Part shown: piece by piece, positions 9,928 through 22,000 of the stretch
Position numbering within the stretch: the stretch's first letter is position 1
Layout of the letters: the number at the start of each line of letters is the position of its first letter
NCBI RefSeq assembly: GCF_014138435.1
Contig: NZ_JACJIM010000008.1
Coordinates: 186,001-250,000 of the forward strand
Reading direction: 5' to 3'
DNA length: 64,000 nucleotides
DNA from: Methylobacterium fujisawaense
GTDB taxonomy: Bacteria > Pseudomonadota > Alphaproteobacteria > Rhizobiales > Beijerinckiaceae
Notes under the pieces: model-generated
Database searches by the model: none
Told to the model about the DNA's origin: nothing
The model's input: only the letters and a program-made list of their open reading frames with translations
Translations under genes and position numbers: made by a program

Positions 9928-11253
9928 ATGGCAGGACCGATCGCGACCGTCGGGACGACGGCGCCCCGGACGGGGGCGGAGGCCGCGCGCGACCGGGGCG
10001 CCTACCGCCCGGCCCTGTCGCTGCTGGCGAGCCTCTTCTTCATGTGGGGCTTCATCACGGTCATCAACAACACGCTGCTGCCGCACCTGCGCAGCGTGTT
10101 CGACCTCGATTACACGCAGACGACGCTGATCGAGTCCGTCTGGTTCATCGCCTATTTCGTGGCCTCGATCCCGGCGGCAAAGCTGATCGAACGGGTCGGC
10201 TACCAGCGCGCCCTGGTGGCGGGGCTGGGCATCATGGCGCTGGGCACGCTCGGGATGATCCTGGCCGCGCACCAAGTCTCCTACGCGATCACGCTCACGG
10301 CCCTGTTCGTGATCGCCAGCGGCATCACCCTGCTGCAGGTCGCCGCGAACCCCTACGTGGCGGTGGTCGGCCCGGCCGAGAGCGCTCCGGCGCGCCTCAA
10401 CCTCGTGCAGGCGTTCAACTCCTTCGGGACGACCCTGGCGCCGCTGTTCGGCGGCTACCTGATCCTCGGGCGCTCCGCCGCGGGCAACGCCGCCGCCGGC
10501 ACCATCCTGACACCGGCCGAGCGCTTGGCCGACGCGCAATCGGTGCAGCTGCCCTACCTGATCGTGGCGGCGATCCTCGTCGGTCTCGCCGTGATCATCG
10601 CCCGCTTCCCGCTGCCCGCCCTGGGCGGCGCCGGCGGCGCCACGGCCCGGGCCGTCAAGGCCGAGCGCGCCGGCCTGTCCCTCTGGCGCCACCGCAACCT
10701 CGTGCTCGGCGTGCCGGCGATCTTCATCTACCTGATCGCCGAGATCGGGGTGTCGAACCTGTTCATCAACTTCGTCTCACAGCCGGAGATCGGCGACCTG
10801 ACCCACGCCCAGGCCTCGCGCTACCTGTTCCTGCTCTGGGGCGGCATGATGGTCGGCCGCTTCGCCGGCAGCTACCTGATGCAGGCTCGGGCGGCCGAGA
10901 CCGTGCTGGCCGGGGCGGCGATCGGCGCCTGCGCGGTGATGCTGGTGGCGACCTTCGCGACCGGCCACTGGGCGATGTGGGCCCTGATCTCGGTGGGCCT
11001 GTTCCACGCGATCATGTTCCCGACGATCTTCACCCTGGGGATCCGCGGCCTCGGGCCGCTCACCGAGGAGGGCGCCGGGCTGCTGATCATGGCGATCGCG
11101 GGCGGATCCCTGGTGGTGGTGCAGGGTTGGGCGGCGGACCGGTTCGGGCTGCAGCATTCCTTCCTGATCACCGCCGCCTGCGAACTCTACGTCCTGTTCT
11201 ACGCTCTCTGGGGCTGCCGCCCCGCCGCCGCGGCGCGGCCGGCGGGCGCCTGA
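9928..11253 (+). CDS. FucP-family sugar:proton symporter (MFS)
   Basis: About 441 residues with 12 predicted membrane segments. The start at 9928 (MAGPIATVG) follows GAGGA; an earlier ATG at 9868 would add a basic tail unlike the family. Diagnostic FucP/GluP features are FFMWGFITVINNTLLPHL in the first helix, QVAANPYVAVVGP and LNLVQAFNSFGTTLAPLFGGYL. These permeases import fucose, galactose, glucose or arabinose. It is followed after 29 bp by the lactonase gene, forming a two-gene plus-strand operon opposite the mutarotase-dehydratase pair. Confidence 0.88.
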   Translation: MAGPIATVGTTAPRTGAEAARDRGAYRPALSLLASLFFMWGFITVINNTLLPHLRSVFDLDYTQTTLIESVWFIAYFVASIPAAKLIERVGYQRALVAGLGIMALGTLGMILAAHQVSYAITLTALFVIASGITLLQVAANPYVAVVGPAESAPARLNLVQAFNSFGTTLAPLFGGYLILGRSAAGNAAAGTILTPAERLADAQSVQLPYLIVAAILVGLAVIIARFPLPALGGAGGATARAVKAERAGLSLWRHRNLVLGVPAIFIYLIAEIGVSNLFINFVSQPEIGDLTHAQASRYLFLLWGGMMVGRFAGSYLMQARAAETVLAGAAIGACAVMLVATFATGHWAMWALISVGLFHAIMFPTIFTLGIRGLGPLTEEGAGLLIMAIAGGSLVVVQGWAADRFGLQHSFLITAACELYVLFYALWGCRPAAAARPAGA

Positions 11254-11282
11254 GCGTCGGCGGGATCGGGGAGCGCTCTGCC

Positions 11283-12146
11283 ATGGACCCGCGGATCCGC
11301 ATCCTGGACCGGCCCCGGCGCGACCGGCTCGGCGAAGGCCCGATCTGGGTTCCGGAGCGGGGCTTGCTGTTCTGGGTCGACATCGAGGCCCCGGCCCTGA
11401 ACTGGCTCGACCTCGCCCGCGGCGAGACCGGCACCCATCCGTTCCCGGAGCCGCTGGGCTGGATCATCCCCCGCGCCGGCCGGCGCGACTTCATCGTCGG
11501 GCTGAAGAGCGGGTTCGCGATCTACGACCTCGAGGCCGACCGGATCACGCCGATCGGCGATCCGGAGCCCGACGAGCCCGACAACCGCCTGAACGACGCC
11601 AAGGTCGACGGCGCCGGCCGGATCTGGGCCGGGAGCATGCACCAGGCCGAGACCGCGGCTTCGGGATCCCTCCACCGGCTCGATCCCGACCTGACTTGGC
11701 GGCGGATGGACACGAGCTACGGCGTCGCCAACGGGCCGACCTTCAGCCGCGATGGCCGGATCCTCTATCACAGCGACAGCGCCGCCCGGACGGTCTACGC
11801 CTTCGACCTCGCCGCGGACGGCACGCTGACGGGCAAGCGCGCCTTCCTGCGCTTTCCGGAGGCCTGGGGCTGGCCCGACGGGATGACCACGGATTCCGAG
11901 GGCTGCCTCTGGATCGCCCATTGGGGCGGCGGCCGGCTCAGCCGCGTGGATCCCGAGGGGCGACTGATGCGGGCGATCCCACTGCCCGCACCCAACATCA
12001 CAAGCTGCGCCTTCGCGGGAGAAGGGCTCGACCGCCTGTTCGTCACCTCGGCCGCCCGGGGCGCCGAGCACGTGCCGGCGGCGGGGGCCCTGTTCGAACT
12101 CGATGTCGGCGTGACAGGCCTGCCGCCCCGCGCCTTCGGGGGCTGA
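11283..12146 (+). CDS. SMP-30/gluconolactonase-family lactonase
   Basis: 287 residues from the ATG at 11283. A six-bladed propeller is indicated by the regucalcin-type metal ligands: LGEGPIW (Glu near residue 19), DNRLNDAKVDGAGRIWAGSM (Asn/Asp) and WPDGMTTDSEGCLWIAHWGGG (Asp). The enzyme would open the arabino- or galactonolactone made by the 1-dehydrogenase to the free acid, the substrate of the dehydratase. The plus-strand reading frame stays open far upstream of this ATG only because of the GC bias; the propeller begins at MDPRIRILD. Confidence 0.87.
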   Translation: MDPRIRILDRPRRDRLGEGPIWVPERGLLFWVDIEAPALNWLDLARGETGTHPFPEPLGWIIPRAGRRDFIVGLKSGFAIYDLEADRITPIGDPEPDEPDNRLNDAKVDGAGRIWAGSMHQAETAASGSLHRLDPDLTWRRMDTSYGVANGPTFSRDGRILYHSDSAARTVYAFDLAADGTLTGKRAFLRFPEAWGWPDGMTTDSEGCLWIAHWGGGRLSRVDPEGRLMRAIPLPAPNITSCAFAGEGLDRLFVTSAARGAEHVPAAGALFELDVGVTGLPPRAFGG

Positions 12147-12438
12147 CCGGCCCGGCGGCCGTGGAAGGTCTTTCCCTGTGGCTGTAGCGTCCCCGGACGG
12201 CGGGGCCTGATGGCGACCGGGTTGTCCCGGGCGGCCGACGCGGTCCGTGCGGCGGCCCGATCCGCGTCCGCGCGGGCCTCGACGCAATCCTCGCAGGATC
12301 GTGTGGCCGCCTCATCCGGATGGGGGATGCGCGGTCCCCGGCCGGTCTCTACGCTCGCCACTTCTCCGAGACGAGATCACCTTCAGCCCGCCCGGCCCTG
12401 CCGCGGCGGGCTCCTTGTCGGATGTCGCCGACACGGCG
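12147..12438. other. intergenic, no gene seen
   Basis: Nothing convincing on either strand. The ORFs crossing it have the Arg/Pro/Ser-rich composition of wrong-frame translation in GC-rich DNA. Confidence 0.5.
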
Positions 12439-12660
12439 CTACCGCCGAATCGGAAGCCGGCGGATGGGCCGCCCGGCGGTGTCGCGCACCACCAGGCTCC
12501 AGGAGCGGCCGGGATCGGCCGCGCAGACCTCATCGGCCATCTCGGCGATCACGCTGCGCGCCTCGGCCAGGGCCTCGTCCAGGCTGCCGACCTCGACGCC
12601 TTCCTCGTCGCGGATCGTTTCCTCGCCGCTCTCGACGTCGAAGTAGAAGCGCTCGGACAC
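12439..12660 (-). CDS. DUF6894-family small protein
   Basis: 73 residues, MSERFYFDVESGEETIRDEEGVEVGSLDEALAEAR and so on. The pattern of an aromatic strand, an acidic DEEG turn, then a helix of Leu-x-x-Ala-x-x-Glu-Ala is that of DUF6894 proteins, common and often multicopy in Methylobacterium. Their function is unknown. It appears monocistronic. Confidence 0.75.
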   Translation of the reverse strand: MSERFYFDVESGEETIRDEEGVEVGSLDEALAEARSVIAEMADEVCAADPGRSWSLVVRDTAGRPIRRLPIRR

Positions 12661-12898
12661 CGACCTCCCCCCTGCTGCCGCCCTCCGGCGGTCGTCCTGA
12701 TCTCTCTACGTAGTCCGGAATATGACTGGGACCGGTCTTTGATCGGATAAACCTTAATGCATTTAAAACGCGGATTTGCCTGTATCTGTGCGAAGGCGGC
12801 CCAGTCTCGATTGAATTATCGATTATAAGAACCAGGCACGCCGCCGCCGATGTCCGATGGCTTGCTGAGGTGGCGCTCTTGGAGTCGGGACCCCTGAC

Positions 12899-13105
12899 AT
12901 GTCGACCTCCGCCGATCCGCCCAACGCGCGCGCCGAGAAAGCCGCGCTCCGCAAAGCCACGCTGCGGGCGCATATCAAGAACGTTCTGTCGACGATCCGC
13001 AGTCATCATACGGGGCGCGGCCGCGCGTCGATGCGGGTCTCGCGCTACACCCTTGGACGGTGGTTCCGGGGCATCGCCGCCGGAGCGAACCCGCTTTTTG
13101 CGTAG
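12899..13105 (+). CDS. small hypothetical protein, possibly a remnant of an HWE-kinase-like helix
   Basis: 68 residues from the ATG at 12899. The segment LRKATLRAHIKNVLSTIRS recalls the phospho-acceptor helix of HWE/HisKA_2 kinases (Lxx(H)xxKNxLxxIxS), but no ATPase domain follows. A second short segment of the same type, TARLRSHIRSVLLRL, starts at 13168. It could be a real small protein or a decayed gene. Confidence 0.3.
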   Translation: MSTSADPPNARAEKAALRKATLRAHIKNVLSTIRSHHTGRGRASMRVSRYTLGRWFRGIAAGANPLFA

Positions 13106-13652
13106 CAACGCTCGTCCGATGGACGTGTTTCTCAAGGCGCCGCGCTCCGGCGCTTCGAACCGCGTCCCATGGCCGAGACCGCCCGCCTCCGATCCCATAT
13201 CCGTAGCGTGCTGCTCAGGCTGATGCAGCGGCTGCGCGCCCGGGCCGGCTGACGCGACAGCGGTCGGACGCCGGCCGTCGGGCGGCCGTCTTGCGCCCCT
13301 GCCCTCGGCTGCGGCGCGGTGGGGTGCGGGGGGCACGCCTGTGGATTGGGCAGGCCACGCGACACGCCCCGATTCCGCCTGGGGGCTTGCGTGGAGATCC
13401 TGCCCGGAAAACCTGCTTGGCGAACCGCGCCGTCCAGGCCGGGGACGGCGCGGCGGAGCCGCCGAAAATCTGAGGGATTGACCGGATTTCACGCCGAAAC
13501 GACCGGTCTAGTGCTGACACGACCCGTCTTCGTTGCCGTGCCAGCGGCTTTATCTCCGCTCGATACAGATTTAGATTCGCGGGCCCAACGAGCCGGCACC
13601 GGGCCCGTCCCGGCGCGGGCGCGCCGTCCTGCCGGGCAGACCGGCTCCCGAG
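13106..13652. other. intergenic before the LacI gene
   Basis: No supported gene apart from a 27-codon ORF at 13168-13251 resembling part of the ORF just upstream. The LacI promoter presumably lies near the lower-GC stretch at 13490-13570. Confidence 0.4.
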
Positions 13653-13658
13653 GTGACG

Positions 13659-14732
13659 ATGGGCCAGATGACGATCAAGGACGTCGCCCGACGGGCCGGC
13701 GTGAGCTTCCAGACGGTCTCGCTGGTCCTGAACCATCCGGAGAAGGTCGCCCGGACCACGCGCGAGACCATCGAGACGGCCATGCGCGACCTGGACTTCG
13801 TGCCGAGCCTCGCCGCCCGGTCCCTGCGCAAGAAGCCCAGTCGCAGCATCGCCTGCGTGTTCTCCCTCGGGGCGCAGCCCGCCGATGCCGCGTTCCATCT
13901 GAGGGAGGAGGCCGATCAGGGCCTCGTCCTGCAGACCTTCGGGTACGTGACCGACCAGCAGGGCTATACCCTGGTCCACCGGTGTCGCCGCGGCGACGAC
14001 CCGGACGGCCTGAGCCGGATCGCCAGCCTGGTCAGCGAGGCCCGGGTCGACGGCATCGTCGTCTTCGCCGACCGCCAGGACGACCCGCTGATCGGCCTGC
14101 TGCAGGCCAAGCGATTCCCGTTCGTCGTGTTCGGCCTCGACGTTCCCGGCACGCACTACGCCATGCAGGCCGAGCGCGACGCGGCCCGCGACGCCGTCCG
14201 CCACCTGATCCAGGCCGGGAGCCGGTCCATCTGCTTTTTCACGGGCGCGGGCGACGGTCGGCGGTGGCGTGCCGGGGCCGAGCGGTTCCGCGGCTACCGG
14301 GACGCGCTCGCGGAGGCGGGGCTGCCGCTGCGCGACGACCGCGTGGTGGCGTGCGACTGCACGTCCGAGGGCGGCTATCGGGCGACGCGCGCGCTGCTGG
14401 AGCGGCCGGACACGGGGTCAGGAGACCGGCCGGATGCCATCGTGGCCGCCAGCGATCGGGTGGCGTTCGGCGCGCTGAAGGCGCTGCACGAGCGCGGCGT
14501 GCGGGTCCCCGCGGAGATCCGCGTCGTGGGCTTCGACAACCTCACCCAGGGGGCCTACTCGGTCCCGAGCCTGACCTCGGTCGATGTCCCGACCCTCGAC
14601 ATGGTCCGGTTCGCCTTCGCGACCCTGGTCGAGCTGATCGAGGGGACGCGCGCGCCGGACGACCTCGCCCAGCGGCTGTTTCCCACGCGCCTCGTCGTGC
14701 GCGAATCGACCGCGGCGCGGCCGCAGGCCTAG
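13659..14732 (+). CDS. LacI-family transcriptional regulator
   Basis: 357 residues from the ATG at 13659, preceded by GAGG. The N-terminal HTH reads TIKDVARRAGVSFQTVSLVLNHPEKVARTT, followed by the hinge segment LDFVPSLAARSLRKK. The periplasmic-binding-like sensor domain contains DGIVVFADR, DAIVAASDRVAFGALKALHERGVRVPAEIRVVGFDN and the closing VPTLDMVRFAF. LacI regulators bind a sugar or nucleoside effector. The adjacent genes concern siderophore iron and are on the other strand, so the target is unclear; the arabinose locus 1.5 kb away is possible. Confidence 0.85.
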   Translation: MGQMTIKDVARRAGVSFQTVSLVLNHPEKVARTTRETIETAMRDLDFVPSLAARSLRKKPSRSIACVFSLGAQPADAAFHLREEADQGLVLQTFGYVTDQQGYTLVHRCRRGDDPDGLSRIASLVSEARVDGIVVFADRQDDPLIGLLQAKRFPFVVFGLDVPGTHYAMQAERDAARDAVRHLIQAGSRSICFFTGAGDGRRWRAGAERFRGYRDALAEAGLPLRDDRVVACDCTSEGGYRATRALLERPDTGSGDRPDAIVAASDRVAFGALKALHERGVRVPAEIRVVGFDNLTQGAYSVPSLTSVDVPTLDMVRFAFATLVELIEGTRAPDDLAQRLFPTRLVVRESTAARPQA

Positions 14733-14770
14733 GAGGCCGAGGCCGGCGTTCCGCGGCCCGTATGGGCGCC

Positions 14771-16519
14771 TCACTCCGCCGCGAGGATGCCCGTCTCGGG
14801 GTCGCCCCGTCCGAACTGCGCCGCGTGCAGGCGGCTGTAGGGGCCGCCGGCGGCGAGCAAGGCCGCGTGCCGGCCCTCCTCGACCACGCCGCCCTCCCCC
14901 AGGACCACGATGCGGTCGGCGTCCCGGATGGTCGCGAGGCGGTGGGCGATCACCAGGGTCGTGCGCCCGCGGGCGAGTTCGGCGAGCGCCCGCTGGATCT
15001 CCCGCTCGGTCTCGGTGTCCAGCGCCGAGGTCGCCTCGTCGAGGATCAGGATCGGCGGGTTCTTGAGGAAGACCCGCGCGATGGCGATGCGCTGCTTCTG
15101 CCCCCCCGACAGGCGCACGCCGCGCTCGCCCACCACCGTGTCGAGGCCCTCCGGCAGGCCGTCGATCAGCCCGCCGAGCCGGGCGCGCCGGGCGGCGGCG
15201 TCGATCTCCGCCTCCGTGGCGTCGAGGCGGCCATAGGCGATGTTCTCCCGGATCGTGCCGGCGAACAGGAACACGTCCTGCTGCACGATGCCGATCTGCC
15301 GGCGCAGGCTCGCGAGGGTGATGTCGCGGATGTCGATCCCGTCGACGGTGATCCGGCCCGCCTCGACCTCGTAGAAGCGCGGCAGCAGGGCGCAGAGGGT
15401 GGTCTTGCCGACCCCCGAGGGGCCCACGAACGCCACCGTCTCGCCCGCCGCCACCGCGAGGTCGAGGCCGGCGAAGACCGGGCGCCCGGGGCCGTAGCTG
15501 AAGCCGATCCCCTCGAAGCCGATGTCGCCCCGCAGGGACTCCACCGCGCGGGCCTCCGGCCGGTCGGTGATGTCGGGCGCGGTGGCGAGCAACTCCTGAT
15601 AGCGGCGGAACCCCGCCACACCCTTCGGGTAGGTCTCGACCACGGCGCCGATCTTCTCCAGCGGCCGGTAGAACACCCCGACGAGGAGCAGGAAGCCCAC
15701 GAAGCCGCCGGGCGTCAGGTCGCCCCGGACCACGAAGGCCGCGCCGCCGAGCAGCACGGCGATCTGCACGAGGCGCAGGCCCAGGTAGTTGATCGACAGG
15801 CCCGCCGCCATCAGCCGGTAGGCCTCGAGCTTGGTGTCGCGGTAGCGGGCATTGTCGCGGGCGAACAGGGCGCGCTCGTGGGGCTCGTTGGCGAAGGCCT
15901 GCACGACCCGCATCCCGCCGACATTCTCCTCGATCCGCGCATTGAAGGCCCCGACCCGGCCGTACTGGGCCTGCCAGTTGCGGGTCATGCGGCCGCCGTA
16001 GCGGATCGACACGAAGGCGATCAGCGGCAGGATCGCTGCCGTGATCAGCGCCAGCGGCGCGTGCACCGTGAGCATCAGTGCGAAGGCGCCCAGCAGCGTC
16101 ATCACGGCGATGAACAGGTCCTCGGGCCCGTGATGGGCGACCTCGCCGATCTCCTCCAGGTCCTTGGTCACCCGGGCGACGAGATGGCCGGTCTTCTGGC
16201 CGTCGTAGAAGCGGAAGGAGAGCTTCTGCAGGTGGTCGAAGGCCCGTTCCCGCAGGGTGGTCTCGATGTTGATGCCGAGCACGTGGCCCCAGTAGGTGAC
16301 CACCACCATCAGGCCGGCATTGGCCACGTAGACCAGCGTCAGCGCCGCGGCGGCGAGCAGGATCAGGCCCCAATCCTGCCGGGGCAGGAGGCTGTCGATG
16401 AAGCCCTTCACGGCGATGGGGAAGCCGAGTTCGAGCAGGCCGGACAGCACCGCGCAGCCGAAATCGACCAGGAACAGCGTCCGGTACGGCCGGTAATAGG
16501 CGAGGAAGGCCTTCAGCAT
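14771..16519 (-). CDS. ABC exporter, fused permease and ATPase
   Basis: 582 residues from the ATG at 16517-16519. The N-terminal six-helix exporter domain (FLAYYRPYRTLFLVDFGCAV onward) is followed by an ATPase domain with Walker A GPSGVGKTT, Q-loop QQDVFLFAGT, signature LSGGQKQRIAIAR, Walker B ILILDEATSALD and the H-loop histidine in IAHRLATI. It belongs to the MsbA/multidrug-type half-transporters. It starts 13 bp after the FhuF-like gene on the same strand, so siderophore export or processing is a reasonable guess. It could also be a general lipid or drug exporter. Confidence 0.85.
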   Translation of the reverse strand: MLKAFLAYYRPYRTLFLVDFGCAVLSGLLELGFPIAVKGFIDSLLPRQDWGLILLAAAALTLVYVANAGLMVVVTYWGHVLGINIETTLRERAFDHLQKLSFRFYDGQKTGHLVARVTKDLEEIGEVAHHGPEDLFIAVMTLLGAFALMLTVHAPLALITAAILPLIAFVSIRYGGRMTRNWQAQYGRVGAFNARIEENVGGMRVVQAFANEPHERALFARDNARYRDTKLEAYRLMAAGLSINYLGLRLVQIAVLLGGAAFVVRGDLTPGGFVGFLLLVGVFYRPLEKIGAVVETYPKGVAGFRRYQELLATAPDITDRPEARAVESLRGDIGFEGIGFSYGPGRPVFAGLDLAVAAGETVAFVGPSGVGKTTLCALLPRFYEVEAGRITVDGIDIRDITLASLRRQIGIVQQDVFLFAGTIRENIAYGRLDATEAEIDAAARRARLGGLIDGLPEGLDTVVGERGVRLSGGQKQRIAIARVFLKNPPILILDEATSALDTETEREIQRALAELARGRTTLVIAHRLATIRDADRIVVLGEGGVVEEGRHAALLAAGGPYSRLHAAQFGRGDPETGILAAE

Positions 16520-16532
16520 CGCGCGGCTCGGA

Positions 16533-17297
16533 TCAGCGTGGGGCGGCGCACGCGACGGGGCAGAGCGCGCCGCAGGACGGCACCCCCGGCAGGCGCTGGC
16601 GCAGGCAGCAGACGCGCCGCCGCCGGCACCCCGACGTCCCCGGACAGAGCGCCTGCGCCAGGGGGCTCCTAGCGCAGCCCGGGCCCGGACGCCATCCGAG
16701 GCAGGCCGCGACGTCGTCACAGGCGGCGGCGCAAGCGGGGGGCGCCCCGGCCCCCGCCCCGTCCCCGCCCCCGTCCCCGAGCGGGGTCCCGAGTTCCCGG
16801 GCGACGTAGTCGAGGATCACCGCCGCGTTGCCCCAGAGGATCCGGGGGGCGATGCCACATCGGGCGTGGCACAGCTCCACGAACGGGCGCAGATGCGCCT
16901 CCACCAGCCCGGTGAGGCCGGGCGCCGGGCAGGCCGCGCAGCCGGACCCGTCCGCGGGCAGGCGGAAGCGGCACGGCCGCCCCGCCGCGTCGAGTTCGAG
17001 GCGCATCGCATCGAAGGCGAGCGGCAACGGCCGGCCGAGGCGGACCAGGGCCGTCAGCGCCGGCGTCGCCAGGGCCGCGAGGTAGAACTGGCTCCAGTAC
17101 GAGACCCGGATCCGCGGATCCGCGGTCTGGAACTCCGCGCCGAACCCGGCCCCGAAGGCCGCCAGCGTCGCGTCGAACACGTCCGGGTCGCGCAGGGCGC
17201 CGAGGGGCACCGCCTCCGGGCCGCCGGGACCGTCCGCGACGCCGTCCCGATAGGCCGCGAGCGAGTCGGGTATCTGCGCGGCGACCTCGGCGATCAT
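16533..17297 (-). CDS. fhuF: siderophore-iron reductase, FhuF type
   Basis: 254 residues from the ATG at 17295-17297, which overlaps the stop of the upstream MFS gene (ATGA). The C-terminus carries the FhuF 2Fe-2S signature Cys-Cys-x10-Cys-x2-Cys in RVCCLRQRLPGVPSCGALCP. Midway lie FELCHARCGIAPRILWGNAAV and RVSYWSQFYLA, both typical. FhuF reduces ferric hydroxamate-type siderophores in the cytosol so that iron is released. Extra cysteines at GCAACPAP and ACAAACDDVAAC are unusual but not obviously functional. Confidence 0.82.
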   Translation of the reverse strand: MIAEVAAQIPDSLAAYRDGVADGPGGPEAVPLGALRDPDVFDATLAAFGAGFGAEFQTADPRIRVSYWSQFYLAALATPALTALVRLGRPLPLAFDAMRLELDAAGRPCRFRLPADGSGCAACPAPGLTGLVEAHLRPFVELCHARCGIAPRILWGNAAVILDYVARELGTPLGDGGGDGAGAGAPPACAAACDDVAACLGWRPGPGCARSPLAQALCPGTSGCRRRRVCCLRQRLPGVPSCGALCPVACAAPR

Positions 17298-18550
17298 CGC
17301 GCCACCCCGTCGGCCCGCAGGGTCCGGCCCACCGCGACGGCGAGCCACGCCACCGCGGCGGCGTAGAGCGGCAGGCTGGCGGCGAAGTAGCCCGGCCAGC
17401 CGACCCAGCCGGCGAGCGCCGGAGCGGCGACCCGCAGGGGCATGGCGGCGAAGAAGGCGGCCCCGAACAGCAGCGCGTAGTCGGTGGCGGGCCTCGGCCC
17501 CTGGGCCCACCGGTAGATCATGTTGAAGACCGGCACGCCCAGGAAGCCGCCCGCGACGAAGCTGAGCACCGTGGCGGCGATTCCGAGATCCGCCATCCGG
17601 CCGGCGCAGGCGACGGCCATCAGGCCCCCTGAGGCCAGGACGCCGAGGGCGCCCGCGGCGATCAGCCGGACCGTGCCGAACCGCGCGGCCAAGCCCCCCG
17701 CCGCCAGGGCCATCACCAGGTTCACGGCCGGCAGGACGGTGCCGGTGAGCGATCCGACCTGCCCGAGCGACACGCCGAGATCGAGGAGCGCCAGGGTGTT
17801 GGGCCCGGCGACGAGATAGGAGGCGGCGAAATAGGCCCCGAGGACGAGCACGCGTCCGGCCAGGCGGCGCAGACGCGCCAGCGCGCCCGACCCGCGCTCC
17901 AGGCTTGGCCCGGCCCCGCGCAGGCGCGCCTCCCCGTAGCCGAGGATCGGCAGCAGGCAGAGGGCGTCGAGCGCCGCGCAGGCCAGGACCGCCCCGTGCC
18001 AGCCCAGGCTGTCGTAGGAGCCGACCAGCACGCCGACCCCCAGGATCCCGCCCAGGGAGGCCCCGCACAGCTTGGCCGAGGCCACGTAGGCCCGCTCGTC
18101 CGCCGGGACGGTCTCGACCACCAGCGCCTCGAGGGCGATGTCCATGGTCGCCACGCAGGCGCAGGCGGCGATCGCCAGGGCGAGCAGCGCCGGGAGCGGC
18201 CAGGTCTCGCCGAAGCTCAGGGCGACCAGCAGGAGCACCGAAGCGGCCTGCGCGACCACGATCCAGCCGATCCGATGGCTGAGGAACGGCAGGCGCAGCC
18301 GGTCGAGGACGGGCGCCCACAGGAAGGTCAGCCCGACCGGCAGGTTGATCAGTTGCAGCAGGCCGACCTCGGCCAGCTCCACGCCCCGGGCCCGCAGGAT
18401 CAGCGGCGCCCCGCCGGACAGGAAGCCGAGCGTGGCCCCGAAGGTCACGTACAGGCAGAAGAACGGCGCCAGCGGCCGCAGCCCGGCCAGGGCGTCGACG
18501 ACCCGGGTGCCGATGGCGGGGCCGGCGGATCCGGTCACCGCGGCCCACAC
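17294..18550 (-). CDS. MFS permease, probable RhtX/FptX-like siderophore importer
   Basis: About 418 residues with 12 predicted helices. The arrangement resembles AmpG/RhtX-type single-component permeases: FFCLYVTFGATLGFLSGGAPLILRARGVELAEVGLLQLINLP near the start, ATMDIALEALVVETVPADERAYVAS and ASYLVAGPNTLALLDLG. It is translationally coupled to the FhuF-like reductase, which points to siderophore uptake across the inner membrane. The start is the GTG at 18548-18550; no ribosome site is seen, so a later start is possible. The upstream AT-rich stretch 18585-18635 may hold an iron-regulated promoter. Confidence 0.72.
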   Translation of the reverse strand: MWAAVTGSAGPAIGTRVVDALAGLRPLAPFFCLYVTFGATLGFLSGGAPLILRARGVELAEVGLLQLINLPVGLTFLWAPVLDRLRLPFLSHRIGWIVVAQAASVLLLVALSFGETWPLPALLALAIAACACVATMDIALEALVVETVPADERAYVASAKLCGASLGGILGVGVLVGSYDSLGWHGAVLACAALDALCLLPILGYGEARLRGAGPSLERGSGALARLRRLAGRVLVLGAYFAASYLVAGPNTLALLDLGVSLGQVGSLTGTVLPAVNLVMALAAGGLAARFGTVRLIAAGALGVLASGGLMAVACAGRMADLGIAATVLSFVAGGFLGVPVFNMIYRWAQGPRPATDYALLFGAAFFAAMPLRVAAPALAGWVGWPGYFAASLPLYAAAVAWLAVAVGRTLRADGVAR

Positions 18551-18760
18551 GCTGGTCTGAGTCCCGCGCCGTCCCGGAGGCTGCAGTTTATAATCACACT
18601 AATCTATTGATTTACCTCAGTTTTTGTTGTTTAGAGGGGGGCGGGTCTTGGATCAAGCCGGTCGGCAGATGCGGCGCGCTGTCCCCTCGCGGAGAGCGGA
18701 TCCTGCGTTAACCTTCCGTCAACCATACCGCCGACAGAATCCCAGGCGGAGGGCAGAACC

Positions 18761-18979
18761 ATGACCCGACGCCGGGATTTCGACGCGCTGAGCGAAGCTC
18801 AGATCGCCGCGGGACGCACGCAGAAGCGCTGGGTCGAGCCGAAGGCGGGGTTCCGTCCGGCCGCGCCGCAGGCCGTGGCCGACTTGCTCGACACGATCCA
18901 GCACGTGGCCGAAGCCGCTACCGGCGAGCGCAGCTTCCTGTACCTGCGCCCGCAGGCCGGCCGCCCCCGCGGGCGCTGA
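18761..18979 (+). CDS. small hypothetical protein
   Basis: 72 residues from the ATG at 18761, with GGCGGAGGG upstream at suitable spacing. The sequence (MTRRRDFDALSEAQIAAGRTQKRWVEPKAGF) is basic at the start and helical later. No family is recognised. Codon use fits the neighbourhood. Confidence 0.5.
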   Translation: MTRRRDFDALSEAQIAAGRTQKRWVEPKAGFRPAAPQAVADLLDTIQHVAEAATGERSFLYLRPQAGRPRGR

Positions 18980-19132
18980 GGCGATCCCGCCCACGCTTCC
19001 GGCGCCCGGATCCCGCGGCGCACTGGCAAGGGCCGGCCGGTTCTGCAAAAACGCCGGTATGGCACCGCATCCCGCTCTCGAATCCGCCTGCGCGCGCGTG
19101 TCGATCGCGTCCGCCCGATCCGGCGGCGATTC

Positions 19133-21994
<2,862 letters not shown>

Positions 21995-22000
21995 CCGCCG

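Noticed and set aside
8586-12146. A plus-strand ORF of over 1100 codons spanning mutarotase, importer and lactonase
   Set aside because: Only its last 287 codons (lactonase) look like protein. The rest is wrong-frame, Arg/Gly/Asp-rich translation, open because of GC bias.
13319-16672. A plus-strand ORF of 1117 codons across the LacI and ABC genes
   Set aside because: Overlaps two well-supported genes in different frames or strand; its own translation is low-complexity.
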